Positions 20,067 to 30,655 are shown, numbered from the stretch's first letter. The stretch is DNA of 36,844 nt from Synechococcaceae cyanobacterium SM2_3_1 (GCA_012030715.1 JAAUUJ010000024.1:1-36844); one strand, 5' to 3'. Notes: generated by a model from the sequence alone, not told the origin. Numbers and translations are program-made.

Positions 20067-23000
20067 GAGCCCGACAGCTGGCTTTCCAATGGGCAAGTTG
20101 ACCGTAAAGGTGGTGCGTCCGGGTTGACTGGCCACCAGGATAGATCCCTGATGTTTGTCGATAATGCGTCGGACGATATCCAGGCCCAGACCGCTGCCTT
20201 CACCGCTAGGTTTGGTGGTAAAGAAGGGATCGAAAATTCGGGGAAGAATCTCTTGAGCAATCCCAGAGCCAGTGTCCGTAATCTGCACCTGGATGTGGTT
20301 ATTGACGCGGGCGGCCTTGATCTGGAGCTGACCAACCCCTTGCATGGCCTGAATCGCATTGTGGATCAGGTTGGTCCAGACTTGATTAAGTTCGTCAGGA
20401 AAACACCAGATTTCAGGCAGTTCCAGATCGTAGTGACGGATAATACTGATACCTTGTTTGAGAAGATTTTGATAAATAGTAAGCACAATTTCGATCCCCT
20501 CCACCACATTGGCCATGATTTTTTCTCCCTGACTACTCTGATGGGCATAACTTCTCAAGGCAAACACAATCTTGGAAACCCGTTCGATCGCCAGATGGAT
20601 ATTTTCACTATTGCGCAACTGACTGGCCAAGTCACGTATGCATGCCAGCATCAGTTCATGATCAGGATCCTGGAGAAGGGGCATAAACGTCTGAATCTGA
20701 ATCTCCTGGGTGAGCCCAATCTCGACAAAGATACTGGCCAGATGATCCGGACTATCGAGTTCTGCCTTCTCCAATAACTGAGTCAGATGCCCCCGTAATT
20801 GCCTTTCTTCACGGGAGGAAAGCGTCGTCTGAGGTCGGTCCCGCATCGCCTGGATGATCTCTAGAAAATCTGTCTGACGTTCTGGAGATAACGATTGCAG
20901 GAGCGGAGGCATCTGGACCAGAGTCCGGTTCATGGCGGTCGTGATGTTGCCAATCGAGGCGCGGATCGCTCCCAATGGGGTATTGATCTCATGGGCAATA
21001 CTGGCCACCAATTGACCCAGGGCAGCCATTTTTTCTGAGTGGATCAGTTCTTTCTGAGTTGCTTGCAATTCCTCTAGAGTACGGCGTAACTCCTGCGTGC
21101 GATCCAGAACTTGGTTTTCCAGGGTGCGGTTATACTCTGCCAGGATCTTCTCAGAAAGCTTTCGCTGCGTAATATCCTGAAAGGCTGCCATCCCAAAGGC
21201 AATTTTGCCCTGCTGATCATAAATGGGGGCTCCCCAGATTTCCAGCGGAATCGTTTTCTCAGCATGCCGTAGCTCCATATCATCAACTGCCGTTTTTTCA
21301 CCCTGCAAAGCCCGAAAGATCGGCATCTCGGCCATGGGATAAAGTTGCTCCTCCCCACTGCGATAAACCTGGAAGATCTCCGCCTGCTTAGAAAATAAAG
21401 GCTCATGGATAAAGGGCTGACCTAGCAGTTCTGCTGCCCGTTGATTGCCGTAGTAGGGATTACCATTTGCATCCAAAACTGCAATGCCCACGGGCATAGC
21501 TTCTAAAAACTGGGTCAGCCGATTTTCACTCTCCTTAACTTCTGCATAAAGACGAGCATTGGCAATGGCAATCGCAGCCTGACTGGAAAGTAACTGCAAG
21601 AGTTCCAACCGATCTTGAGTAAACGCGGAGGTTGTCAAGTCGTTTTCAAGATAAATAATGCCGCCAAACTGACCTTGGTGGATCAAGGGGGCACAGAGGA
21701 TCGATTGGGATTGATGCTGTTGGATATACTTGTCCTGGGTAAATCGTCCTTCCTGACAGGCATGATCCAGGACGACACTGGTCTGACTGCGGTGGACATA
21801 ATTAAGCACAGAAAGAGGCAAGTGATCGGTCGTGGGTTGCTGCTGCATCACCTGAATGCTGTTCTCCTGCAGGCTTCCTTGAGCTTCGATCCAGAGTTGT
21901 CCATGATTTTCTAGGAGGAGAATCGCTATTTCTGCCCCCGCATTTTCCAGCAAAATCTGCACCAGCCGGGTTAACAATCGATCCAGCAGGATTTCACCAG
22001 CAAGAGCCTGGGAGGCCTTCAAAGCACTCTTGAAATCGAGCTCGGAGAGGGGGGAAACATCGGAGGTGGTGCGGGAGGTATTGTGGCTTTCTCGGGGCTG
22101 AATCGAGGGGCGGAGCATCGGAAACCGCCGATCCAATTCGCGGACTTTGGCCCCGGCCTGCCAGCGTTCATAGCGATAGAGAGCCTGGGCGAAATAGGTT
22201 TGAGCGATCTCATCAAACCCCTGTCCCAAGTAAAAGTGGGCAGCCAGTTCGTAGGCCAGAGCCTCGTCCTGAAGATAGCCGTGCTCACGGGCCCCTTGAA
22301 TGGCTTGCTCATACGCCTGCATAGCAGCGAAGATCTCTCCCTGATAACGATGTTTCTCCGCTTCCACCAATTTCCATTTGTGTTGAAAATTCATGGGTGC
22401 ATGCTCTGCCCAACATTTGATTTGTTTTTGATTGGCCTCGACCCGCTCTAGGTGCCCGGCGTGAGAAGATTGTGGCCAGTCGGGGAGCAGTTGCAAGATC
22501 AGCAGCGACTGCAAAAAAGGATACTGAGTGGAAATCAGCAACCCGCTGACGCTGAGACGGTAGGGTTCAGCTTGCTGCAGGCAATCCCAGGCCAGTGAAA
22601 ACTCCTGGAACCCAAAAGCCAGCATCGCTCTGACCAGGTGAACTACATAGAGGGACGTGTAATTATTGGTCTGTTCCAAGTGTGGAATCATGCTGCGTTC
22701 ATCAAACGCCTCCCCAATCAGACGCACAGGATCCTCAGACTGTCCTTGCAGATTGAGGGTGACCTGTTCCCAGATGCGACAGTAGTTGAGGTAAAAATCC
22801 TGACGCAGGGAATGCAGCAAACTCTTGTAATGCTGTTGTTGCTGGTGGATCGAGGTCAGAGGTTCGGACACCAGAAAAATATTGGCATGCCAGGTGGCCA
22901 CGGCGGTGGAGGCGTATTCCAGATCCCCTGTATCTAATCCGGTGGTGATTGCCTGTTGTAACCCTTGGGTGGAAAGAACGGCATGTTCCCGCCAGTGCCT

Positions 23001-25937
23001 GATGCAGGCGTTTAAAAGCACCTCAACCTTACAGCGGATGTCTCGGGGTTCATAGTGATCCAATAGTTGTTGAGCCAGCTGTCCCAGAGCATATCCCTGC
23101 TCAATCTCAGAGAAGACACCACACTGCAGCAACCCAAAATAGGCATATCCAAAGGCTGATAACGGAGAATTGCCGAAGCGATAGCACAGATCTACGGTTG
23201 TAAACACCAGCTTGGGCAACAACTCCGGTACTGCAATATAGGCGGGGGCATGCAGATAAACCAGGAGTTTGAGAGCTGCAGCCTTTTCTGGATCCTCCAA
23301 TCGAGGTAGCTGAACCAGAGTAGCAATCTCAGGAAGGACAGGTGGCTGCTCCACCAACTCAATGCCCAGCATCTGTAGTGCCTGGAAACCAATGTCTAGA
23401 GATTCCTGCATACGGTTCTGGGCAATAAACGAAAGGATCCGAATCTCGTAAACTCGCGCTTGCTCCAGGGGGGTGTGAGAACGCTGCAGAAGAGTTTCCA
23501 CCATTGCTTCTGCCGCCTGAAAATGGGTATTCAGATACTCCGCTTCCAGGGTGTGCAGGTGCAGATCCCACGCCAGCGAGTTATGGGTTTGCCATCCCTG
23601 ATCTGGCAGGAGATCAAGACCAATGCGCAGGTACTTTAGTGCCGAGGCATAGGCTGTTTGTGCCAGGGCTTGTTGTCCAGCCCGGAGATTCAGCTCTGCC
23701 GCCTGCAGACGCTCCTGGGGATGAACAAGGCAAGCCACCCCAGCGTTCAGATGACTGACCAAGTCAAAAACCTGCTCCTCTCGCTCTGACTCTGACAGAG
23801 AGGCCAGCAACTGCAGTCCGATCTGGCGATGGCACTCTGCTCGTTCCTGCGGAGGCAGCAGGGAATAGGCTGCCTGTTGAATCCGATCATGCAGAAACTT
23901 CAAGTACACCTTGGCAGCAAAAGCACTGGCTGCGGTGGCCAAAAGGGTGAAGTGATCTTGGGCAGGGCTGATCAGTCCCTCCAGCAGTGCAGGTTGCAGA
24001 TGATGGAGAAGATCTTCCGTGGTCTGCTGAGCAATCGCCCCTAGTGCTCTTAATTCAAAGACATTGCCAATGCAAGCCGCCAGCTTGAGGATCTGTTGGG
24101 TGACCTGCGGAAGGTTAGCGATTTTGTCAGCCATGAGTTCAATCACATTGTCTGTGATCCCCTTAGCCTCAATCTGTTGCAGATCCCATTCCCAATGGCG
24201 GTTTGTAAAGTTATAGGTGAGCAGTTGTTCTGAGTAGAGAGACTTTAAAAACTCTGCAGTAAAAAAGGCATTGCCTGCGGTTTTTTGCATCACCTGCTCT
24301 ACTAACGGATAACAGTCGGCAGGAGAAACATGCAGAGTATCAGCGATCCAGGCATTCACGGTGACTGCAGACAGATTGCCAACCTGAATCCGCTCCACTG
24401 GAATCGTTGTCTGATCCAGCGCAGCCAGGGAATGAGTTAAGGGATGCAACAGATCAATCTCATTGTCTCGGTAAGCCCCAATCACAAGCAGAAAGTGAAT
24501 GTCAGGATCATCCAGGAGGGTGAAAATTAGATCTAAGGAAGCAGAATCTGCCCATTGCAGATCATCCAGAAAGAGGATCAGCGGATGTCCCAGCTGCCCA
24601 ATGGCGGTAAGAAAACGCTGAAATTGGAGCATAAAGCGATTTTGGGCTTCGCGGTTGCCCACCGAGGCCAGCGGAGGTTGAGGACCCAGGACCAACTCCA
24701 GACGGGGAATGATATCGATGAGCACCTGCCCATTGTTCCCCAGACCCTGAATCAGCGTTTGTTTCCATTGATTTAACCAGTCTTCACTGGCGGTCAGCCA
24801 TTGTCCACAAAGATCATCAAAGGCCTGTGCCAGAGCAAAATAGGGAATGTCGCGCTTATACTGCTCGTATTTTCCGGCAATAAACCAGCCCCGATCTGCC
24901 GTCAGGGGACGGTGAAGTTCGTTGACCAGTGCCGTTTTGCCAACCCCAGAATAGCCAGTGATGAGCACTAGCTGTCGCTGCCCCTGTCTCACGGCTGCAA
25001 AACAGGCTTGCAGGCTGGCTAACTCTGCTTCTCGTCCATATAACTGTTGGGGCAGGATCAGCCTCAGGGGAGCATCTTCTTGAGCTAGTGAAAACACAGG
25101 GATCTGTCCCTGGGCCTGATAGAGTTTGTAACACTGGAAAAGATCGCGGTACACCCCCTGGGCGGACTGATAGCGATCCTCAGCGTTCTTACTGAGCAGT
25201 TTCAAAACCAGATTTGCCAGCACCTCAGGGATCTCTGGACGGATGTGTCGAGGAGAATGCGGTTGCCGAGCAATATGGCTGTGGATCAGTTCCAGAGGAT
25301 CCTCCTGGGGAAAGGGAGGATAAGCGGTCAGCAACTCATAAAAAGTTGCCCCCAGGGAATAAAGATCCGAGCGGTAATCCAGCACCCGATTCATTCTCCC
25401 AGTTTGTTCTGGAGCAATATAAGCCAGGGTTCCCTCCAGGTATTCCACGGGCCGAAAGGGCAGCTTTTCCTGAGACAGGAAGGTTGAGAGCCCAAAATCA
25501 ATCAATTTCACCTGACCGGTTTGGGGATTAAGGAGAATATTGGAGGGGTTTAGGTCCTTGTGGATCACACGGGCAGAATGCAGCCGACTGACAATTTCAG
25601 TGATGGCAAGCGCCAGAGTTAGAAACGAACCCAGTTCCAGACAACCCGCCAAACCCAGAAGAGTGAGAGAATCCCCACCAAAATCCTCCAGCACCATCAC
25701 CAGATGTTGGCGATCCCATTCCAGATCATGGGCATGGATCATCCCCTCTACCTGCAGCTGACGTAGCATTTTGTACTCCCACTGCAGCCGCGCCACACTC
25801 TCAGGTGAGGGGTAAGGATCCTTCAGCAGTTTAAGAACGACTGGTAATCTGTCGGTAGAACGATATCCCCGATAGACAAGAGAATATCCGGTCTCAGAGA
25901 GTTTACGGGTGATCTGGTAATGGGATAAAGCAATCAT
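20058..25937 (-). CDS. HstK-type giant serine/threonine-histidine dual kinase with AAA, GAF and PAS domains
   Basis: About 1959 residues. Residues ~7-270 are a Ser/Thr kinase with catalytic Lys36 (VVLKLL), IHKDLNPSNILL, DFG at 147-149 and APE at 175-177. An AAA-type ATPase follows with Walker A GYSGVGKT (328-335) and a LILFLDDLQWAD Walker B. Then come ~600 residues of helical TPR-like region, a GAF domain (~1300-1460), a PAS domain (~1470-1590) ending DITQRK, a coiled coil, and a histidine kinase with IAHEINTPL (His1649), VWTNLIHNAIQAM, DTGSGI and GSGLGLDIV. This architecture is the multi-sensor family known from filamentous cyanobacteria. The ATG at 25935-25937 is preferred to a TTG at 25955 because it aligns with the family start. 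The gene lies 34 bases after the carotenoid oxygenase stop, so they likely form an operon. Confidence 0.92.
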   Translation of the reverse strand: MIALSHYQITRKLSETGYSLVYRGYRSTDRLPVVLKLLKDPYPSPESVARLQWEYKMLRQLQVEGMIHAHDLEWDRQHLVMVLEDFGGDSLTLLGLAGCLELGSFLTLALAITEIVSRLHSARVIHKDLNPSNILLNPQTGQVKLIDFGLSTFLSQEKLPFRPVEYLEGTLAYIAPEQTGRMNRVLDYRSDLYSLGATFYELLTAYPPFPQEDPLELIHSHIARQPHSPRHIRPEIPEVLANLVLKLLSKNAEDRYQSAQGVYRDLFQCYKLYQAQGQIPVFSLAQEDAPLRLILPQQLYGREAELASLQACFAAVRQGQRQLVLITGYSGVGKTALVNELHRPLTADRGWFIAGKYEQYKRDIPYFALAQAFDDLCGQWLTASEDWLNQWKQTLIQGLGNNGQVLIDIIPRLELVLGPQPPLASVGNREAQNRFMLQFQRFLTAIGQLGHPLILFLDDLQWADSASLDLIFTLLDDPDIHFLLVIGAYRDNEIDLLHPLTHSLAALDQTTIPVERIQVGNLSAVTVNAWIADTLHVSPADCYPLVEQVMQKTAGNAFFTAEFLKSLYSEQLLTYNFTNRHWEWDLQQIEAKGITDNVIELMADKIANLPQVTQQILKLAACIGNVFELRALGAIAQQTTEDLLHHLQPALLEGLISPAQDHFTLLATAASAFAAKVYLKFLHDRIQQAAYSLLPPQERAECHRQIGLQLLASLSESEREEQVFDLVSHLNAGVACLVHPQERLQAAELNLRAGQQALAQTAYASALKYLRIGLDLLPDQGWQTHNSLAWDLHLHTLEAEYLNTHFQAAEAMVETLLQRSHTPLEQARVYEIRILSFIAQNRMQESLDIGFQALQMLGIELVEQPPVLPEIATLVQLPRLEDPEKAAALKLLVYLHAPAYIAVPELLPKLVFTTVDLCYRFGNSPLSAFGYAYFGLLQCGVFSEIEQGYALGQLAQQLLDHYEPRDIRCKVEVLLNACIRHWREHAVLSTQGLQQAITTGLDTGDLEYASTAVATWHANIFLVSEPLTSIHQQQQHYKSLLHSLRQDFYLNYCRIWEQVTLNLQGQSEDPVRLIGEAFDERSMIPHLEQTNNYTSLYVVHLVRAMLAFGFQEFSLAWDCLQQAEPYRLSVSGLLISTQYPFLQSLLILQLLPDWPQSSHAGHLERVEANQKQIKCWAEHAPMNFQHKWKLVEAEKHRYQGEIFAAMQAYEQAIQGAREHGYLQDEALAYELAAHFYLGQGFDEIAQTYFAQALYRYERWQAGAKVRELDRRFPMLRPSIQPRESHNTSRTTSDVSPLSELDFKSALKASQALAGEILLDRLLTRLVQILLENAGAEIAILLLENHGQLWIEAQGSLQENSIQVMQQQPTTDHLPLSVLNYVHRSQTSVVLDHACQEGRFTQDKYIQQHQSQSILCAPLIHQGQFGGIIYLENDLTTSAFTQDRLELLQLLSSQAAIAIANARLYAEVKESENRLTQFLEAMPVGIAVLDANGNPYYGNQRAAELLGQPFIHEPLFSKQAEIFQVYRSGEEQLYPMAEMPIFRALQGEKTAVDDMELRHAEKTIPLEIWGAPIYDQQGKIAFGMAAFQDITQRKLSEKILAEYNRTLENQVLDRTQELRRTLEELQATQKELIHSEKMAALGQLVASIAHEINTPLGAIRASIGNITTAMNRTLVQMPPLLQSLSPERQTDFLEIIQAMRDRPQTTLSSREERQLRGHLTQLLEKAELDSPDHLASIFVEIGLTQEIQIQTFMPLLQDPDHELMLACIRDLASQLRNSENIHLAIERVSKIVFALRSYAHQSSQGEKIMANVVEGIEIVLTIYQNLLKQGISIIRHYDLELPEIWCFPDELNQVWTNLIHNAIQAMQGVGQLQIKAARVNNHIQVQITDTGSGIAQEILPRIFDPFFTTKPSGEGSGLGLDIVRRIIDKHQGSILVASQPGRTTFTVNLPIGKPAVGLSA

Positions 25938-25971
25938 GTCGATTGTCTCAGACAAGTTCAGTGGCAGCTAT

Positions 25972-28239
25972 TCAACAATCCCCAGGTTCCATCGGGATCT
26001 TTCCAGGATAGATCCAGTCTTCAAAAAGATCCTGGACTTCCTGAGACTGTTGCTTCACCAGCGTATGATAATCCTCCTGCACAGGGATGTAATATTCAGC
26101 GGCTCGCCGTTGCGGGTTTTCTAACCAGGTGGAATGGACCGTGAAACCCACTTGAAACTGCGGATGCCAGAGCTGGCAAATCGGTCCCTGTCCCAGATTC
26201 TGGGCATCAAAAATCCAGATTTCGTTGCCTTTAGTAGGCAGAGTCCGATCTCCAAAGTGAACAAGACAAACAATGTATCCATCCTTTGACCCTGAAGTTT
26301 CCCGCTTGGGAATAAATTGAGGGGTGAGGACATAGTGACCATCGGGAAAGGCATAGGCATCCACCAGTCGCAACCGATCCAGCCCTTGGGCCTCTGGATC
26401 ATAGTGGAGGTGAAGCAGATTGGAGGGCCGCCCCTGCTCGGTCATTTTCTCGATCAGGGAGAGGGCAATCATGCGATTGGGGTAATCGCGGTACAGTTCC
26501 AGGATGTGGGGGAGGAGTAATTCTCGCCAGCAGCCCAGACAAATCCAGTAAAGATCCGGAAGCTGATCCGGTGTGCTGGCATAGTTCTGCCCATAGGGAT
26601 ACGCGTAGATTGCGGGCCCCCAGGTGAGCTGTGTGTCTGCAACATAATCATGGTCCAGAATCTCCCCGGTTTCCCCCTGGATCACGTAATAACCCAGACG
26701 GCTGATATCGGTGGGACCATAGAGGACCCCGTAGAGGGGCGGCAACCCTGGGGTGGGTTTCGGGGCATTCACTCCCTCATAGTCAAATGCCGAGACAGCC
26801 TCTCCAGCATCCCAGCCACAGACAAAAGAAAAATGAATCGTGATCTGGCCCTGAGGATTTTTATATTCGGTGAGAAAGTGAGCAGATTCCCAGGGGATCA
26901 TGACTTTGCGAGCAGCCACCCTGGAGACCCCTGACTGCAGATCTCTGCGGCTAACAATGTACAGCGGACAATAGGAAAGCTGCGGATGATCCAACAGATC
27001 CCGAATCGCCCTTTCAATTCCCTGAGCTTTGCCAGACTTCAGCGACGGTAACAGCTCCTCAATCGAGATCTTGAAGGCGGTGTCGGCAATCAAAACATAG
27101 TCTTCTGTCACCCCAATCTGGTGAGTGGTCTGGGAGATGCCGATGGGGCGTCCCTGATAGGTAATCCGCCATTTTTGCAGGTTACCGATGCCATCCCACA
27201 TGACCAGATCCACAAAATTTCCCGAGAAGAACTCCAGGAAGCCCCGCACCAGCTGGATCAGGAGCACCAGCAGTTCCTTGAGCCATTCACGGATGGATTG
27301 GGGTTTCTGCGCGGAGGCTGGACGCGGCTGTGGCGATGTCGACCCTGGTGCGGCAGTTGGCTCGGGTGCTTCTGGTTCTGTGTCCTGAAAGGGGGAGGGC
27401 GGTTCTGCGGCAGGGGGAGCCAGGCCCAGGAGATCCCGAATCCCTTCCTTGATCAGATAGCCAATCGGGATGATTTGGGAAAACAGGTTGGAGAGGGAGC
27501 GACCCACATTGGTGGTCAACACCAGCCCATTTTCCTGGTGGGGATCAAAGTAGGGATGCGCACAGGTTTGGATGGCTTGGAAGGGTTGCTTGGGCTCAAA
27601 GGGTAAATTCACCAGTTCGGTGACGGTCTCCCACTCGTGGTTCCAGCCCATGGGTGTGGCCAGTTCCAGGGTAACGGGATCAATTTCGTAGGGACGGCCC
27701 ATATCCCAGGTCAATAGCAGGCGGGTGCGATCTTCGTGGGCAAACTTCATCGGCAAAAACGCTGTGTTCAGCTGATTGCGAAGTCCCAGGGAACCGATGC
27801 GGGTGATGCCAATGCTCTCAAATTTCAGATCCTGATACTGAGGACAGGTGTGGGTGACGGCATCCGCGATATAGTCGGGAGGGGTGGCCAGACGGGTGGT
27901 TAAGACGACCCCCTGCTGTGGTTGATCAAAATCAAGACGGTAAATCATCCCATCGCCGTTGTAGAGCATGATCGTACCCTCACGAGTGGGATCCACCAGG
28001 TAAGGATCCGAGCTTTCTGGAGCCAGGGGAGAGTCTATCGATCCTGCCGGACCCACCATATACACAGACCCACGCAGATCGGAGGGCAACTCCTTAAGCT
28101 TGCTATTTTCTGTGAATCTCAGGACCAAAGGTTCCTGATTGGCATAGGGATTATCTGCTTTTGGGCCAAACTGTTCGCGGCTGAGAGATAACACAGAACG
28201 AGGAAAAATTGCGTTCAGGGGCAAATCAGTTTCATGCAT
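25972..28239 (-). CDS. Carotenoid oxygenase (RPE65/CCD family) with proline-rich insertion
   Basis: Non-haem Fe(II) dioxygenase family that cleaves carotenoids or related polyenes to apocarotenoids. All four iron-binding histidines can be placed: His228 (TCAHPYFDP), His373 (TTHQIGVTEDY), His454 (ESAHFLTEY) and His702 (FTVHSTWL). RGSVYMVGPAG and YNGDGMIYRLDF are the usual N-terminal blade motifs. Between the first and second His there is an unusual insert (~270-345): a Pro/Glu/Ala-rich linker (APPAAEPPSPF onward) followed by a hydrophobic helix (LKELLVLLIQLVRGFLEFF) that might associate with membranes. At 755 residues it is much longer than typical 480-550 residue enzymes. The ATG at 28239 has AGGTGG upstream; an ATG at 28278 with GAGGTGAG close by is equally arguable. 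The substrate is unknown. Confidence 0.88.
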   Translation of the reverse strand: MHETDLPLNAIFPRSVLSLSREQFGPKADNPYANQEPLVLRFTENSKLKELPSDLRGSVYMVGPAGSIDSPLAPESSDPYLVDPTREGTIMLYNGDGMIYRLDFDQPQQGVVLTTRLATPPDYIADAVTHTCPQYQDLKFESIGITRIGSLGLRNQLNTAFLPMKFAHEDRTRLLLTWDMGRPYEIDPVTLELATPMGWNHEWETVTELVNLPFEPKQPFQAIQTCAHPYFDPHQENGLVLTTNVGRSLSNLFSQIIPIGYLIKEGIRDLLGLAPPAAEPPSPFQDTEPEAPEPTAAPGSTSPQPRPASAQKPQSIREWLKELLVLLIQLVRGFLEFFSGNFVDLVMWDGIGNLQKWRITYQGRPIGISQTTHQIGVTEDYVLIADTAFKISIEELLPSLKSGKAQGIERAIRDLLDHPQLSYCPLYIVSRRDLQSGVSRVAARKVMIPWESAHFLTEYKNPQGQITIHFSFVCGWDAGEAVSAFDYEGVNAPKPTPGLPPLYGVLYGPTDISRLGYYVIQGETGEILDHDYVADTQLTWGPAIYAYPYGQNYASTPDQLPDLYWICLGCWRELLLPHILELYRDYPNRMIALSLIEKMTEQGRPSNLLHLHYDPEAQGLDRLRLVDAYAFPDGHYVLTPQFIPKRETSGSKDGYIVCLVHFGDRTLPTKGNEIWIFDAQNLGQGPICQLWHPQFQVGFTVHSTWLENPQRRAAEYYIPVQEDYHTLVKQQSQEVQDLFEDWIYPGKIPMEPGDC

Positions 28240-28320
28240 TGAACCACCTGAGAAAGTACAGCGAAGGGATGATCCCATCTCACCTCATAGAATATCTGCA
28301 GCACGTTAAGAGAAGGAAAG

Positions 28321-28746
28321 TTGAGTACCCATACCCAGTCACCCCTGTCAAAAAGTGTGATTCTTTGTGTGGATGATGAGAAAATTATCCTTCAAAGTTT
28401 GCGAGATCAACTCCAGCATAATTTTGGCAACCAGTTCATTTACGAGTTTGCAGAAAGCGCTGACGAAGCTCTGGAGGTCATTGAGGACCTGGTGTTGACA
28501 CGCCAAAGCATCCTTTTAATTGTCTCGGACTGGCTCATGCCCAGTATGAGGGGAGATGAGCTCTTGATCCGGGTCCACAAGCGTTATCCCGATATAATTA
28601 CGGTTATGCTGACCGGGCAGGCAGATGATCAGGCGATTGAGCGGGCTAGACGTCATGCTAACCTCTTTAATGTCGTTACGAAGCCATGGGATGAAGCTAC
28701 CCTGGTCGATGTGATTCAATCGGGCCTTAAGGAACGTCATGTCTAA
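28321..28746 (+). CDS. Single-domain response regulator
   Basis: A stand-alone receiver domain of 141 residues with no output domain. Acidic pocket Asp18-Asp19 (CVDDE), phosphoacceptor Asp70 ([16 protein letters not shown]), the Thr switch in MLTGQ, and Lys121 in KPWDE are all present. The KPWDE and GDELL motifs place it near the receivers of RpfG/HupR-type regulators. The start is a TTG at 28321-28323, supported by AGAAGGA just upstream. The stop overlaps the start of the next gene by 8 bases, so the pair is translationally coupled and the protein probably works with the downstream hybrid kinase. It is divergent from the carotenoid oxygenase gene with under 100 bases between them. Confidence 0.92.
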   Translation: MSTHTQSPLSKSVILCVDDEKIILQSLRDQLQHNFGNQFIYEFAESADEALEVIEDLVLTRQSILLIVSDWLMPSMRGDELLIRVHKRYPDIITVMLTGQADDQAIERARRHANLFNVVTKPWDEATLVDVIQSGLKERHV

Positions 28747-30655
28747 ACCTGTCATTGCCTGTGTTGATGATGAACGGTTTGTGCTGTTGGGCCTGAGAGA
28801 TCAACTCTCGCGTTTTTTGGGCAGTGACTTCACGATTGAGCTGGCCGAAAGTGCAGAAGAGGCCCTGGAGCTGATCAACGTTTTGGGGCAGCAGGAGGTG
28901 GATGTTCCTCTGATCATCGTGGATCAGATCATGCCCGCCATGAAGGGGGATGAGTTATTGATTGAAATTCATTCCCGTTTCCCGAAAACCTTGGGGATTA
29001 TGCTGACAGGACAGGCGACTGCCGATCAGGTGGGCCGTGCCATCAACCAGGCAGATCTTTACCGCTATATTTCCAAACCCTGGGATGAGTACGATCTCTG
29101 CATCACCGTTAAGGAAGCTATCCGCAAATATTCCCAAGACAAACAGCTTCAGGAACAAAATGAAGAACTGCAGAAGATCAATACCATCCTGGAAATAAGG
29201 GTGCAGGAACGAACCTTGGAATTGCAGGCGGCCAAAGAGTCTGCAGAGCGAGCTAACCGAGCCAAAAGCGAGTTTTTAGCCAGCATGAGTCATGAGTTGC
29301 GCACGCCATTGAATGCCATTCTTGGGTTCAGTCAACTTCTCTCCAGGGAACCTGATCTTTCCCAGTCGCAGCGGCGGTACCTGAGCACCATCAACCGGAG
29401 TGGTGAACACCTTCTCACTCTGATCAACGATGTTCTGGAAATGTCGAAGATTGAAGCAGGCCAGATTATCTTGCAGGAAAATGCCTTTAATCTGGGACAG
29501 CTGTTGCAGGGATTGGGGGAAATGTTTTCGGTGCGGGCCGAGGCGAAACAGCTCAGGTTAAGCTTTTTCATCGATGCCTCTGTGCCCACCTATGTCTATA
29601 TTGATGAAGGGAAACTCCGTCAGATTCTGCTCAACCTACTCAGTAACGCCATTAAATTTACCCATGAGGGTTGGGTTAAAGTCGATATTCATCGGGTTCT
29701 CGATCGGGATTATATGCTTTGCGTCAAGGTTGAAGATAGCGGTGATGGAATCTCTGCAGACGATCTAAATCGCTTATTTCAGCCATTTACGCAAACCAGC
29801 AGTGGCCTCAGATCTCAGGAGGGAAGTGGTCTGGGGTTGGCCATTTGTCGTAAGTTTATTGACCTGATGCAGGGATCCATTGAAGTGAGCAGTAAATTGG
29901 GGCAGGGATCTACCTTTACGATCATGTTGCCATTTCGGGAGGTAGACAGCTCCGAGATTCAGGAGAAACAGTTGGTCCAAAGGGTGATCAGGTTGGCTCC
30001 TGGACAACCCAGTTTTCGGATTCTGGTGGTGGATGATAAGGCGGACAATCGAGAGTTGCTCAACAATCTGTTGCAGGTGGTTGGGTTTGAAACCCGAGAC
30101 GCGGCAAATGGGAAGGAAGCGATTGAGGTCTGGCAGGAATGGGATCCGCATCTGATTTGGATGGACATTCGGATGCCAGTCATGGATGGCCTGGAAGCCA
30201 CCCGTTTTATTCGTTCACAATCCAACGGACAGGCAACTGTCATTATTGCTTTGTCTGCGAGTGTTTTGGGACTGGAACGGGAGCAAATTACTGCCGCAGG
30301 CTGCAATGACTTCATCTCCAAGCCTTATCAGGAGCATCAGATCTTTGAGGCCATCAGTCAATATTTAGGAGCCGAGTATATCGTTGCCAACGCGACATCA
30401 TGGTCGATTCCTGCCTTTAACTGGACAGAAACTGATCTGGTGAAACTGCTGCAGCATATGCCCCAGCCCTGGCTCCAAAAACTGCGCACTGCCTCAGAAT
30501 GTGTCGATGCTCTTGAGGTGCAACAATTGATGGAAACGATCCCAGAGACGGAAGGGACTCTACATCGGATCCTGACCTGCCTGGTGGATGAGTTCCAGTT
30601 TGAAATTATCCTTCGCTCTGTAGATAGCCTGTTATCGAGTAGTTCCTGCACCTAG
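28739..30655 (+). CDS. Hybrid sensor histidine kinase (REC-HisKA-HATPase-REC)
   Basis: 638 residues, soluble. The N-terminal receiver (1-125) has Asp10-Asp11, phosphoacceptor Asp62 ([16 protein letters not shown]) and Lys113 (SKPWDE). A coiled coil (~130-178) leads to the H-box [17 protein letters not shown] (His185), the N-box [22 protein letters not shown] and [14 protein letters not shown] second receiver (~426-545) has VVDDKADN and Asp476 ([14 protein letters not shown]). About 95 residues follow with a tail ending in [16 protein letters not shown], seen in many cyanobacterial hybrid kinases. REC1 is strikingly similar to the preceding stand-alone receiver, suggesting tandem duplication. 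With no periplasmic or small-molecule sensor domain, its input is probably REC1 phosphorylation. Its 3' end overlaps the convergent short copper-operon gene by 24 bases. Confidence 0.93.
   Translation: MSKPVIACVDDERFVLLGLRDQLSRFLGSDFTIELAESAEEALELINVLGQQEVDVPLIIVDQIMPAMKGDELLIEIHSRFPKTLGIMLTGQATADQVGRAINQADLYRYISKPWDEYDLCITVKEAIRKYSQDKQLQEQNEELQKINTILEIRVQERTLELQAAKESAERANRAKSEFLASMSHELRTPLNAILGFSQLLSREPDLSQSQRRYLSTINRSGEHLLTLINDVLEMSKIEAGQIILQENAFNLGQLLQGLGEMFSVRAEAKQLRLSFFIDASVPTYVYIDEGKLRQILLNLLSNAIKFTHEGWVKVDIHRVLDRDYMLCVKVEDSGDGISADDLNRLFQPFTQTSSGLRSQEGSGLGLAICRKFIDLMQGSIEVSSKLGQGSTFTIMLPFREVDSSEIQEKQLVQRVIRLAPGQPSFRILVVDDKADNRELLNNLLQVVGFETRDAANGKEAIEVWQEWDPHLIWMDIRMPVMDGLEATRFIRSQSNGQATVIIALSASVLGLEREQITAAGCNDFISKPYQEHQIFEAISQYLGAEYIVANATSWSIPAFNWTETDLVKLLQHMPQPWLQKLRTASECVDALEVQQLMETIPETEGTLHRILTCLVDEFQFEIILRSVDSLLSSSSCT

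Noticed and set aside
20124..20777. 217-residue open frame on the plus strand
   Set aside because: Antisense to the histidine kinase core of the giant kinase gene; no recognisable motifs.
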